Shown here: one piece after another, positions 29,339 through 37,230 of the stretch
Numbering within the stretch: the stretch's first letter is position 1
How the letters are laid out: each line of letters begins with the position of its first letter
NCBI GenBank assembly: GCA_019449595.1
Contig: JAGRPL010000004.1
Location: 682,001-746,000, forward strand
Source: Rhodoferax sp.
Lineage (GTDB): Bacteria > Pseudomonadota > Gammaproteobacteria > Burkholderiales > Burkholderiaceae_C
Direction of reading: 5' to 3'
Length of the DNA: 64,000 nucleotides
The notes under the pieces: model-generated
Databases searched by the model: none
What the model was told of the DNA's origin: nothing
What the model saw: the letters and a program-made list of their open reading frames with translations, nothing else
Translations under genes and position numbers: made by a program

Positions 29339-30121
29339 CTAGATCCGTTCAAACACCAGGTCCCACACGCCGTGGCCCAGCTTGATGCCGCGGTTCTCGA
29401 ATTTGGTCAGCGGCCGGTAGTGCGGTTTGGGTGCATAGCCGGCCAGTTCGGGGTTCGTGGCCAGGGCGCGGTTCTTCAACAGCGGCTCGGCGGTCAACAC
29501 CTCCAGGATCTGCTCGGCGTAGGGCTGCCAGTCGGTCGCGCAGTGGATGTAGCCCCCCACCTTGAGGCGCTGCGCCAGCTTGGCCACCAGGGGCGACTGG
29601 ATCAGGCGACGCTTGTTGTGCTTGGTCTTGTGCCAGGGGTCGGGAAAGAAGATGTGCACGCCGTCCAGGCTTTGCAGGGGCAGCATGTGGTCGATCACCT
29701 CCACCGCATCGTGGGCGCAGATGCGGATGTTGGAGAGGTTCTGCTCGCCAATGCGCTTCAGGAGCGCGCCTACGCCGGGTTCGTGCACCTCACAGCACAG
29801 GAAATGCGTTTCGGGCAGCACGCCGGCAATGTGGGCCGTGGCCTCGCCCATGCCAAAGCCGATTTCCAGCACAACGGGGTGTTCTTGGAAGTCATTTTGG
29901 CCGTCAGCTGGCTTGGAATCTGCGAAGACAGCTTCCAAATTGATAGCGGACGGCTGGTAGGGCAACAGGAACCGGGGGCCCAATTCCTCAAACGCCTTGG
30001 CCTGGCCGGTGGTCGTGCGGCCGGCGCGCTTGACGAAGCTCTTGATGGTGCGCATGAAGGGCTTGCTGGAGTCGGGGGCAGCGGTTTCGGGTGTGGCGTG
30101 GTCGGGGGCTGGAGTGGTCAT
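29339..30121 (-). CDS. trmB: tRNA (guanine-N7-)-methyltransferase
   Basis: Methylates G46 of tRNA with S-adenosylmethionine. The 260 residues carry the SAM motif [17 protein letters not shown] (near residue 90) and the TrmB signature [15 protein letters not shown] (near 165). The ATG at 30121 overlaps the gluQ stop codon (ATGA), so the two are translationally coupled; the frame open further upstream is the gluQ region. An in-frame copy of the interspersed repeat (29920-29947) encodes [11 protein letters not shown] in the N-terminal part, just before the SAM motif, where length varies between homologues. Confidence 0.94.
   Translation of the reverse strand: MTTPAPDHATPETAAPDSSKPFMRTIKSFVKRAGRTTTGQAKAFEELGPRFLLPYQPSAINLEAVFADSKPADGQNDFQEHPVVLEIGFGMGEATAHIAGVLPETHFLCCEVHEPGVGALLKRIGEQNLSNIRICAHDAVEVIDHMLPLQSLDGVHIFFPDPWHKTKHNKRRLIQSPLVAKLAQRLKVGGYIHCATDWQPYAEQILEVLTAEPLLKNRALATNPELAGYAPKPHYRPLTKFENRGIKLGHGVWDLVFERI
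29920..29947 (-). repeat. Interspersed 28-bp repeat copy inside trmB
   Basis: On the minus strand it begins GCTATCAATTTG and continues GAAGCTGTCTTCGCAG. It is read in frame as [10 protein letters not shown], the same frame and orientation as the copies in ribD and alaS. Confidence 0.75.
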
Positions 30122-31128
30122 GGTCGGCGGTGAAGGGCTTGGGCCTGCATTGTAGGCAGTGTGGAGCATTCGCTGCCGGTGAACTGGGCCCGCCAGAGCC
30201 CGGTCCAGCGGGCCAGCGCGTGCTCCAGCGTGCCGGACTGCGCGGGCAGGCCCAGCACGGCCGCCGCTGCGTTGAGTGCGGCCAGCGGGTCGGACACGTC
30301 CAGCGCCTGCGCGCCGTTTTGCTTGGAGAGTTTTTCTCCGTTGGCGCCGCACACCAGGGGGGTGTGCAGGTACTGTGGCGTGGGCAGGCCCAGGGCGCGC
30401 TGCAGCAGGATCTGCCGCGCCGTGTTGTCCGTCAGGTCTTCGCCGCGCACCACGTGGGTGATGCCCTGCGCGGCGTCGTCCACCACCACGGCGAGTTGGT
30501 AGGCAAAAAGGCCGTCGGCGCGCTGGAGCACGAAATCGCCCACCTCCTGCGCCACGTCCTGCTGTTGGGGACCCAGGCGGCGGTCGGTCCAGTGCACTAC
30601 CTGGCTTGCTATTATTTTTGTAGCTGTCTGCGCAGGTTCTTCGTGGCCTGCAGGCTGATTGGATATTGAAATATCGGTGCGCAACCGCCAGGCGCGCCCG
30701 GGCTTGCCCTGCAGGCCGGTGCGGCAGGTGCCGGGGTAGATCAGTTCACCGTGGCGGGGCTTTGTCATGCCGGCTTGCTGCAGGGCGGCTTCGATGTCCT
30801 TGCGCGAGCAGGCGCAGGGGTAGGCCAGGCCGCGTGCGACCAGGTGCTCCAGCGCCTGCTGGTAGAGCGGCGTGCGCTGGCTCTGCCACACCGGCGGTTC
30901 ATCGGGGTGCAGGCCACAGGCGGCGAGCTGGCGCAGGATGGTCTGGTCGGCTCCAGGCACGCAGCGCGGCGTGTCCACGTCTTCGATGCGCACCAGCCAC
31001 AGGCCGCCGTGGGCCCGGGCGTCGAGCCAGCTCGCCAGGGCGGCCACCAGCGAGCCTGCATGCAGCGGGCCGGTGGGCGAGGGGGCAAAGCGCCCCCGGT
31101 AGCCGGGGGCGACAGGCGGGATACTCAA
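30118..31128 (-). CDS. gluQ: Glutamyl-Q tRNA(Asp) synthetase
   Basis: Truncated glutamyl-tRNA synthetase that attaches glutamate to queuosine in tRNA-Asp. It has the class I motif [12 protein letters not shown] (HIGH-like), the zinc-type residues CAC ... YPGTC, and the KMSKS-like EKLSKQNGA. It lacks the anticodon-binding domain, as expected. The start is probably the TTG at 31128, which overlaps the upstream stop codon (TTGA), giving 336 residues that begin [20 protein letters not shown]; this is longer than the usual 290-310. Part of the excess is an insert ([20 protein letters not shown]) built around a copy of the interspersed repeat. Confidence 0.9.
   Translation of the reverse strand: MSIPPVAPGYRGRFAPSPTGPLHAGSLVAALASWLDARAHGGLWLVRIEDVDTPRCVPGADQTILRQLAACGLHPDEPPVWQSQRTPLYQQALEHLVARGLAYPCACSRKDIEAALQQAGMTKPRHGELIYPGTCRTGLQGKPGRAWRLRTDISISNQPAGHEEPAQTATKIIASQVVHWTDRRLGPQQQDVAQEVGDFVLQRADGLFAYQLAVVVDDAAQGITHVVRGEDLTDNTARQILLQRALGLPTPQYLHTPLVCGANGEKLSKQNGAQALDVSDPLAALNAAAAVLGLPAQSGTLEHALARWTGLWRAQFTGSECSTLPTMQAQALHRRP
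30608..30635 (+). repeat. Interspersed 28-bp repeat copy inside gluQ
   Basis: It begins GCTATTATTTT and continues TGTAGCTGTCTGCGCAG on the plus strand, opposite to the gene. On the coding strand it reads AQTATKIIA, in the same frame as the copy in the DUF349 gene. Confidence 0.85.
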
Positions 31129-32168
31129 ATGATTGCGAGGGCCAGCTCCAGGCCAGACACAAAGGCATCTTCCACGCGATGGCCCAGGCACCAGTCGCCA
31201 CACAGGCCCAGGCCCGTCTTGGCGTCCCACAGGTGGGAGCGGCCCAGCGGCTGCACGGTCTGCGCGTACTTCCAGCGCTGGGTGTCCATGTGCGCCGGCT
31301 CGGCACGGATGCCGGTGACTTCGGTAAAGGCCTTGAGCAGCTTGGCCTGCACACGCGCCTCGTCATCCTGCAGGTGTTCCTGCGACCAGGCGGCGCTGGC
31401 CTGCACCGTCCAGCGCTCCACCCAGCCGCGGCCCGGTTTGCTGGATTCACGCGCCAGCCAGGCAATGCGGTGGTGGGTACTGCGGGCAGCGCTCCACTGC
31501 GGCCCCAGCGTGGTGAGGCCGGGTTGCACCGCCTGTGGAAAGGCGAGCATCAGCGTCCAGCAGGGCGCGACCGTGACCTTGCCGATGTCCTTCTGCAGCG
31601 GTGCGCCCATCTGGGAGGCCTGCAGCAGGGCCAGCGCCTGTGGCGACGGGATGGCCAGCACCACGGCGTCGAAGCCGGAATACACATGCGTGCTGTCCTG
31701 GGCGCCGGTGGTGCGCACCTGCCATTGCCGCTTGTTGAGGGCGTCGGGTTCGATGCGGTCGACGCGGGTCTGCAACTCCACGCTGCCCTGGTCGAGCAGC
31801 GGCCTGGCCCATTGCTGTGGCAGGGTGTTCATGGTGGGCTTGGGGACCCAGTGCGCCTCCCCGGCGGGATGGCCGGCCGCGGCGACACGGCCCTGCTTGT
31901 CCAGTACATGCACCGTGTTGGCACTCCAGGGTTTGCACACCCCGGGGCTGGTCTGCAGGGCCAGCTCGAAACGTGGATCGCGGATGGTGAAGTACTGCGT
32001 GCCATGGTCAAAGCTGCCAAACGGGCTGTTGCGGGTGGCCATGCGGCCGCCCACGGTGTGGCTTTTTTCGAACACCGTGACACGGTGGCCGGCCTGTACC
32101 AGGGTGCGGGCGCAGGCGATGGCGGCCATGCCGGCACCCACGATGGCGATGTGTCTGGAAGCGGTCAT
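31125..32168 (-). CDS. NAD(P)/FAD-dependent oxidoreductase (renalase-like amine oxidase fold)
   Basis: Flavoprotein of 347 residues with an N-terminal Rossmann FAD motif, [17 protein letters not shown], and the FAD-contacting [20 protein letters not shown], typical of renalase-like bacterial oxidoreductases. The C-terminal FAD motif is [21 protein letters not shown]. The ATG at 32168 with GGAGAC upstream is chosen over a TTG at 32183. Its stop overlaps the probable gluQ start, so it likely leads an operon with gluQ and trmB. The substrate is unknown. Confidence 0.85.
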   Translation of the reverse strand: MTASRHIAIVGAGMAAIACARTLVQAGHRVTVFEKSHTVGGRMATRNSPFGSFDHGTQYFTIRDPRFELALQTSPGVCKPWSANTVHVLDKQGRVAAAGHPAGEAHWVPKPTMNTLPQQWARPLLDQGSVELQTRVDRIEPDALNKRQWQVRTTGAQDSTHVYSGFDAVVLAIPSPQALALLQASQMGAPLQKDIGKVTVAPCWTLMLAFPQAVQPGLTTLGPQWSAARSTHHRIAWLARESSKPGRGWVERWTVQASAAWSQEHLQDDEARVQAKLLKAFTEVTGIRAEPAHMDTQRWKYAQTVQPLGRSHLWDAKTGLGLCGDWCLGHRVEDAFVSGLELALAII

Positions 32169-32223
32169 GTGCGGTGTCTCCAAGAGTGGTGGGAAGGTTT
32201 ATGCCTCTTTATACACGCTGGCA

Positions 32224-33165
32224 TCAGGCGCTACGGTGTTGTTCCAGCAGGGCGGTGCGGGTGGCCGGGCTTTCGAGCTGCTGCAGCCACCATTGCAAGG
32301 CCCGGCCCTGGGTCGACGAAGTGGCTCCGCGCCAGGCGTAACTCAGCGGCACCGTGCGGTACGGGCGCTCGGTCTGCTTGACGACCAGGCGGCCCGTTTC
32401 AATGTAGCTGCCCGCCATGCACTGCGGCAGGTAGCCACCCGCCAGACCGCGCAACTGGGCATCGAGCTTGGCGTGCATGCTGGCGACGGTGAACACATCC
32501 TGTCCGCCCAGCAGGCCGTAGGTCATGCCCCTGCCGCGCTGGACGGAGTCCGCCACCGCCACGGCGCGGTGCTGCTGGATGACGGTGTCGCTCAAAGGCT
32601 CGGGGGCATTGGCCAGCGGGTGGTGGGGTGCCACCGCGTAGACAAATTGCATGGTGCCCAGGGTCTTGCCCTGGATGCCGGCGTTGTTGGCCGCATCCAG
32701 GGCCACGCCCAGGGCCAGGTCAGCCTGGCCGGCGGTGAGGGCTTCCAGCGTGCCGGAGAGGGTCTCGTCGCGCAGGCGGATGCGGGTGGGGGGAGACAGG
32801 CTGAAGAAGCTCTCGCACAACTCCATGACGGTGGCCTTGGAGATGACCGTGTCCACGGCAATGGTCAGCTGTGGCTCCCAGCCGGTGGCCACGCGCTTGA
32901 CCCGGTTGGCCACGGCATCGATCTCGCCCAGCAGGCGCGCGCCTTCGCGCATCAGCAAGGCGCCGGCTTCGGTCATGCGGGCCTGGCGCGAGCTGCGGTC
33001 GTACAGCAGCACGTCCAGCGCGTCCTCGATCTGGCGGATGCGGTAGGTCAGGGCGCTGGGCACCAACCCCAGGGCGCGGGCGGCGGCGGCAAAGCTGCCA
33101 GCCGACTCGATGGCCTGCAGCATGGCCAGGGCATCGGGGGTCAACACATCGCGTGCAGTTTGCAT
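32224..33165 (-). CDS. LysR-family transcription regulator
   Basis: The 313-residue regulator has an N-terminal helix-turn-helix (MLQAIESAGSFAAAARALGLVPSALTYRIRQIEDAL, residues 15-50) and a C-terminal periplasmic-binding-like effector domain. It is divergent from the pirin, DoxX and WrbA-like genes, with an inverted repeat in between, and probably controls them. Similar arrangements (LysR next to pirin, DoxX and a quinone reductase) are frequent in Proteobacteria. The effector is unknown; quinones or electrophiles would fit. Confidence 0.9.
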   Translation of the reverse strand: MQTARDVLTPDALAMLQAIESAGSFAAAARALGLVPSALTYRIRQIEDALDVLLYDRSSRQARMTEAGALLMREGARLLGEIDAVANRVKRVATGWEPQLTIAVDTVISKATVMELCESFFSLSPPTRIRLRDETLSGTLEALTAGQADLALGVALDAANNAGIQGKTLGTMQFVYAVAPHHPLANAPEPLSDTVIQQHRAVAVADSVQRGRGMTYGLLGGQDVFTVASMHAKLDAQLRGLAGGYLPQCMAGSYIETGRLVVKQTERPYRTVPLSYAWRGATSSTQGRALQWWLQQLESPATRTALLEQHRSA

Positions 33166-33190
33166 GGATGGACCTTTTTAGTTGAAATTA

Positions 33191-33209
33191 TTTGAATGAT
33201 GCCATCAAA
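33191..33209. promoter_or_regulatory. Candidate LysR operator
   Basis: TTTGAATGATGCCATCAAA is an interrupted inverted repeat, with TTTGA/TCAAA ends and an inner TGAT-GCC-ATCA. It lies 26 bases from the LysR start in the divergent promoter region. It contains T-N11-A spacing typical of LysR sites. Confidence 0.5.
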
Positions 33210-33282
33210 CAGGGTGGATGGAAAGTCCCGGTGCCGGGCCTAAAGTTCTACCCATCGACAGGAACCTCAAGGAAACCCCACC

Positions 33283-33984
33283 ATGTTGACCTTACGCAAA
33301 TCGGCAGACCGTGGCTACGCCGACCACGGCTGGCTCAAGTCCTTCCACAGCTTTTCATTCGCCGGCTACTACGACCCTCGCCACATGGGCTGGGGCAACC
33401 TGCGCGTCATCAACGAAGACCGCATTGCCCCAGGCACCGGCTTTGGCACGCACGGCCACCGCGATATGGAAATCATCAGCTACGTGGTGTCGGGCAACCT
33501 GGCGCACAAGGACAGCATGGGCAACGTCAAGGGCATTCCCCCGGGCGACGTGCAGCGCATGAGTGCCGGCACGGGGGTGCAGCACAGCGAGTTCAACCAC
33601 GCGCCCAACGAGACGACCCATTTCTTCCAGATCTGGATCGAACCCAATGTGACCGGCATTGCCCCCAGCTACGAGCAAAAGACCTTTGCCGCGGCGGAGA
33701 AGCAGGGCGTGCTGCGGCTGGTGGCCTCACCCGACGGGGCCGAGGGCTCGGTGCTGATCCATGCCGATGCGCGCCTGTACAGCAGTCTGCTCGATGGCGA
33801 GCAGAGCGCCCAACTGGTGCTGGACCCCCAGCGCAAAGCCTATGTGCACCTGCTGCGCGGTGAGCTGGAGGTGAACGGGCAGGTGCTCAGCGCCGGCGAC
33901 GCGGTGCTGCTGGAGGCTGAAAACGTGTTGACCCTGGCCCACGGCAAAGCCGCGGAAGTGCTGGTGTTTGATCTTTCAGCCTGA
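33283..33984 (+). CDS. Pirin-family protein (quercetinase-like bicupin)
   Basis: Bicupin metalloprotein of 233 residues, whose relatives show quercetin 2,3-dioxygenase activity. The start RKSADRGYADHGWLKSFHSF is the pirin signature. The metal ligands lie in HGHRDMEII and GVQHSEFNH. The C-terminal cupin (LLDGEQSAQLVLDP onwards) is complete, matching YhhW-type pirins. It heads the pirin-DoxX-flavoprotein group under the divergent LysR regulator. Confidence 0.93.
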   Translation: MLTLRKSADRGYADHGWLKSFHSFSFAGYYDPRHMGWGNLRVINEDRIAPGTGFGTHGHRDMEIISYVVSGNLAHKDSMGNVKGIPPGDVQRMSAGTGVQHSEFNHAPNETTHFFQIWIEPNVTGIAPSYEQKTFAAAEKQGVLRLVASPDGAEGSVLIHADARLYSSLLDGEQSAQLVLDPQRKAYVHLLRGELEVNGQVLSAGDAVLLEAENVLTLAHGKAAEVLVFDLSA

Positions 33985-34022
33985 TCGTTTTTTTGACTGT
34001 TTTTTCAATTCAAGGAGTTTTC

Positions 34023-34433
34023 ATGTCGACCAAATTGCAAGATCCCCTGGCCCTGGCGGCCCGCATTCTCATGGCACTGCTGTTCCTGCCGGCCGGCATT
34101 GCCAAATTGGGTGGCTTCGCCGGTACGGCGGGGTACATCGGATCGGTCGGGCTGCCGTTTCCGGAACTGGGTGCGGCCGTGGCCATTGCGGTGGAAGTGG
34201 GTGGCGGCCTGGCCTTGCTGCTCGGTTTCCAGACCCGTTGGGCAGCGTTGATCACCGCGGTGTTTACCGTGGCGGCCGGCCTGTTCTTTCACAAGTACTG
34301 GGCGGCACCGGCGGACCAGGTGATGGTGAACCAGATCATGTTCTACAAGAACCTGGCCATCGCTGGCGGGCTACTCATGCTGACGGCTTTCGGTGCCGGC
34401 GCCTATAGCGTTGACGCCCGGCGCGGCGCCTGA
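34023..34433 (+). CDS. DoxX-family membrane protein
   Basis: Small inner-membrane protein of 136 residues with four hydrophobic segments and the family start AARILMALLFLPAGIAKLGGFAG. The conserved KYWAA ... NQIMFYKNLAIAGGLLML portion is present. DoxX proteins often accompany oxidoreductases that handle quinones or sulfur compounds, but a biochemical role is rarely known. It lies 38 bases after pirin and has an AAGGAG ribosome site. Confidence 0.88.
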   Translation: MSTKLQDPLALAARILMALLFLPAGIAKLGGFAGTAGYIGSVGLPFPELGAAVAIAVEVGGGLALLLGFQTRWAALITAVFTVAAGLFFHKYWAAPADQVMVNQIMFYKNLAIAGGLLMLTAFGAGAYSVDARRGA

Positions 34434-34457
34434 TTCTTCAGATTGTTCCCACGGAGG

Positions 34458-34472
34458 CGCTGCGCCGCAGCG
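34458..34472 (+). other. GC-rich palindrome between DoxX and flavoprotein genes
   Basis: CGCTGCG-C-CGCAGCG is a perfect 7-bp inverted repeat in the 75-base gap. It could be an operator, an attenuating hairpin or an mRNA stabiliser; nothing decides. Confidence 0.3.
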
Positions 34473-34508
34473 GTTCCATTCTTTTAGTAGCAAACCAGGA
34501 GTTCGTTC

Positions 34509-35051
34509 ATGGCAAAAGTAGCAGTGGTTTTTCATTCGGGTTACGGTCACACCCAGCGCATGGCGCAATCGGTGGCCCAGGGCGCGGGCGCAGAGCTCAT
34601 CGCCATTGACGCGGACGGCAACCTGCCCGAAGGCGCCTGGGAGACCCTGGCCGCGGCTGACGCCATCATCTTTGGATCGCCCACCTACATGGGCAGCGTG
34701 AGCTGGCAGTTCAAGAAGTTTGCCGATGCCTCCAGCAAGCCTTGGTACACCCAGGCCTGGAAAGACAAGATTTTTGGCGGCTTCACTGCCAGCGCCAACG
34801 TCAACGGCGACAAACATTCCACGCTGCATTACTTCATGACGCTGGCCATGCAGCACGGTGGCGTGTGGGTGGGTACCGGCCTGAACTACAACAACACCAA
34901 GGCTTCGCAGCGCAGCGACGTGAACTACCTGGCTTCCAGCGCAGGCCCCATGGCCCAGACCCCGGGCGACGCCAGCGGCGAAGAAATGAATGCCGGCGAC
35001 CTGGAGACCGCGCGTCTGTTTGGCGCCCGCATTGCCGCCATGGCCAAGTAA
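34509..35051 (+). CDS. Flavodoxin-like NAD(P)H:quinone reductase (WrbA-like)
   Basis: FMN protein of 180 residues with the flavodoxin phosphate loop VAVVFHSGYGHTQRMAQSV and the WrbA-like IIFGSPTYMGSVSWQFKKFADAS. It has FGGFTASANVNGDKHSTL instead of the exact WrbA insertion, so it is a relative rather than clear WrbA. It probably reduces quinones by two electrons. It has a CAGGAG ribosome site and is followed by a strong terminator, ending the LysR-linked operon. Confidence 0.88.
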   Translation: MAKVAVVFHSGYGHTQRMAQSVAQGAGAELIAIDADGNLPEGAWETLAAADAIIFGSPTYMGSVSWQFKKFADASSKPWYTQAWKDKIFGGFTASANVNGDKHSTLHYFMTLAMQHGGVWVGTGLNYNNTKASQRSDVNYLASSAGPMAQTPGDASGEEMNAGDLETARLFGARIAAMAK

Positions 35052-35086
35052 TCCAGCGGCAGATATTTCCATATTTGCGCTAGATC

Positions 35087-35122
35087 AGCCCGGACGCTCA
35101 TGCAGAGCGTTCGGGCTTTTTT
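35087..35122 (+). terminator. Rho-independent terminator of the pirin-DoxX-flavoprotein operon
   Basis: AGCCCGGACGCTC and GAGCGTTCGGGCT pair over 13 bases with one G-T wobble and a 5-base loop, followed by a run of T. This is the clearest intrinsic terminator in the window. Confidence 0.85.
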
Positions 35123-35180
35123 GTCTGGATGGTCCCGATATAGTGCTGCGTGTTGATCCGTTAAACAAAGGAGCGCTATC

Positions 35181-35621
35181 TTGAAAAAATTCACACATGC
35201 TTGGGTGCTTGCGTGCGCCATGGTTGTCGGTGGGGTCCCTGCTGCACAGGCACAAAACAACGCATCCACGGCCAGTGCACTGTCCCTGATGCCGCTGGGC
35301 TCGGTGGTGGGTGCCAGTGTGGGGGCCGCAGTGGCCTTGCCAGTGGCTTTTTCCACGGCGGGTGCGGTGCTGGTTGTCAAGGGCGTTGAAGCCTCGGCGA
35401 CAGGCACCCGGTATGTGCTGGAGCGCGTGTCGGATGGTGCGCGCGCGAGTGTTGAAGTGTCCGGCAAGGTGGCTGGTGCGGCTTCGACCACGGTGGGTAC
35501 GGTGGTCAGCGTGAGCATCATCAGCGCGGGTGTGGTGTTGTCGGTGGCGGGGCAGGTTCTTGCCTTTGTGCCCAATGAAGCGGGCCGTGCCCTGCTGCAC
35601 AACCAGCGCGTGACGCTGTGA
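35181..35621 (+). CDS. Exported protein of unknown function
   Basis: I do not recognise this 146-residue protein. It has a clean Sec signal (MKKFTHAWVLACAMVVGGVP, cleavage near AQAQN). The mature part is rich in Gly, Ala, Ser and Val, with three hydrophobic stretches (LGSVVGASVGAAVALPVAF, TAGAVLVVKGVEA, TVVSVSIISAGVVLSVAGQV) and few charged residues, so it may be periplasmic or membrane-inserted. Its stop codon overlaps the GTG start of the DUF2145 gene (GTGA), so the two are translated together and probably act together. Confidence 0.7.
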   Translation: MKKFTHAWVLACAMVVGGVPAAQAQNNASTASALSLMPLGSVVGASVGAAVALPVAFSTAGAVLVVKGVEASATGTRYVLERVSDGARASVEVSGKVAGAASTTVGTVVSVSIISAGVVLSVAGQVLAFVPNEAGRALLHNQRVTL

Positions 35622-36439
35622 AACACCTGATGGTCGTTGGCAGGGCGCTGCTTGCTGCGTTGCTGCTGCATCTGGGGCCGGCATACGCGGGGCGCGCCTG
35701 TGGAGAGCCGCAGCCGATGACGGTAGCCACGGTCGAGCGCTCGCTCAATCTGGCCATGCGTACCTTGCAAGCGCTGGATCAAAGCGGCGCCAAAGTTGTT
35801 ATCTTGGCGCGTGCCGGGCAGGATTTGAGCAAATACGGCCTGCGTTACTCGCATTTTGGTTTTGCTTACCAGCAGCCGGATGACCGGGGTGGGCATGTCT
35901 GGCGTATTCTGCACAAGCTCAACCAGTGTGGCACGGCCGAGGCTGACATCTACCGCCAGGGCCTGGGCGAGTTCTTTCTGGACGACCTTTGGCAGTACGA
36001 AGCCGCCTGGGTGGTTCCGACACCCGAGGCCCAGAGCAAACTGCTGGCCCTGCTGCGAGACGAAAGCCGCGCCGTGCGTCTGCACGAGAAACCCTACAGC
36101 ATGGTCAGCTACGTGTGGGGTTCCAAGTACCAGCAGTCCAACCAATGGGCCACGGAGACCATGGCCTTGGCCTTGTCCGAAGATTTGTCCACGGTGAGCA
36201 ACCCCACCCGGCAGCAGGCCCAGTCCTGGTTGCTGCTGAAAGGCTTTCAGCCTTCTGTGTTGAACATTGGTGCGCTGACTCGCCTGGGTGCACGCGTCAC
36301 GGCGGCCAATGTGGCCTTCGACGATCACCCCAATGAAAAGCGCTATGCCGACCGTATCGAGACCACGACCGTGGATTCGGTCTTTGCCTGGATGCTGCGT
36401 GCCGGCCTGGCTACGCAGCCGGTGGTGACGCTGCGCTGA
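35618..36439 (+). CDS. DUF2145-family exported protein
   Basis: Protein of 273 residues with a signal peptide (MKHLMVVGRALLAALLLHLG, cleavage near AYAGR) and a DUF2145-like body. Landmarks are SKYGLRYSHFGFAYQ, GHVWRILHKLNQCGTAEADIYRQGL and NQWATETMALAL. The layout (SHFGF, a central Cys, then a Trp-Ala-Thr-Glu) recalls NlpC/P60-like cysteine hydrolases, but that is a guess. It starts with GTG overlapping the previous stop. Its 3' end overlaps the convergent trhO gene by 29 bases. Confidence 0.72.
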   Translation: MKHLMVVGRALLAALLLHLGPAYAGRACGEPQPMTVATVERSLNLAMRTLQALDQSGAKVVILARAGQDLSKYGLRYSHFGFAYQQPDDRGGHVWRILHKLNQCGTAEADIYRQGLGEFFLDDLWQYEAAWVVPTPEAQSKLLALLRDESRAVRLHEKPYSMVSYVWGSKYQQSNQWATETMALALSEDLSTVSNPTRQQAQSWLLLKGFQPSVLNIGALTRLGARVTAANVAFDDHPNEKRYADRIETTTVDSVFAWMLRAGLATQPVVTLR

Positions 36440-37190
36440 CGGGGGGGCTTGCCAATTCCGGTGTGGCCTTGAGTGCCACATCCACCGCCCGGCGCTCATC
36501 AAACACAAAGCAGCCGCCCTGGTAGTGGGCGGCATCGGTTTCCTCAAAGTACTTGAGGATGCCGCCTTCGAGCTGGTACACATGCTCCAGCCCTTCTTCG
36601 CGCATCAGGATGGCCGCCTTCTCGCAGCGGATGCCGCCGGTGCAGAAGCTCACCACCGTCTTGCCCTGGAGGTCGGCCTTGTGCGTGCGCAGGGCCTGCG
36701 GAAATTCGGTGAACTTGGTAATGCGCCAGTCAATGGCGCCTTCAAAGGTGCCGGCGTCCACTTCAAAGTCGTTGCGGGTGTCCAGCGTCACCACCGGGCG
36801 GCCCGCGTCGTCATGCCCCTGGTCGAGCCAGCGCTTCACGGTGGCGGGGGCAACGGCCGGCGCCCGGCCTTCGGCGGGCCGGATGGTGGGGTGGTTCATG
36901 CGGATGATCTCGCCCTTGACCTTCACCAGCATCTTCTTGAAAGGCTGGGTTTCGGACCAGCTTTCCTTGGGGGCCACGTCGGCAAGGCGCGGGTCGCCCT
37001 GCAATTGGGCCACGAAGCCGCGCACAGCGTCGGCCGGTCCAGCCAGGAACAGGTTGATGCCCTCTTCGGCCAGCAAAATGGTGCCTTTGAGCTGCAACGC
37101 CTGCGCGCGGGCCAAAAGCGTTTCGCGCAGCGCCGCCGTGTCCGGCAACGGGACAAATTTATAGGCCGAGATGTTCAGTACCGGGTTCAT
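36411..37190 (-). CDS. trhO: tRNA uridine(34) hydroxylase, rhodanese-like
   Basis: Oxygen-dependent hydroxylation of U34 in tRNA (YceA/TrhO family). The 259 residues have an N-terminal acylphosphatase-like domain (NISAYKFVPLPD ... LKGTILLAEEGINLFLAG) and a rhodanese domain with the active loop SFCTGGIRCEKAA, where the first Cys is catalytic. The ATG at 37190 matches the family start; an upstream ATG at 37211 would overlap the dnaE promoter. It is divergent from dnaE by 40 bases. Confidence 0.92.
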   Translation of the reverse strand: MNPVLNISAYKFVPLPDTAALRETLLARAQALQLKGTILLAEEGINLFLAGPADAVRGFVAQLQGDPRLADVAPKESWSETQPFKKMLVKVKGEIIRMNHPTIRPAEGRAPAVAPATVKRWLDQGHDDAGRPVVTLDTRNDFEVDAGTFEGAIDWRITKFTEFPQALRTHKADLQGKTVVSFCTGGIRCEKAAILMREEGLEHVYQLEGGILKYFEETDAAHYQGGCFVFDERRAVDVALKATPELASPPVSAASPPAA

Positions 37191-37218
37191 GTCCCCGATT
37201 TTACGGGCCATGAAAAAC

Positions 37219-37224
37219 TACAAT
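37219..37224 (+). promoter_or_regulatory. Candidate -10 box immediately before dnaE
   Basis: TACAAT lies only 6 bases before the dnaE ATG at 37231. If used, transcription would begin at or next to the start codon, giving a leaderless mRNA. No ribosome site precedes this ATG. Confidence 0.35.
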
Positions 37225-37230
37225 GGTCCC

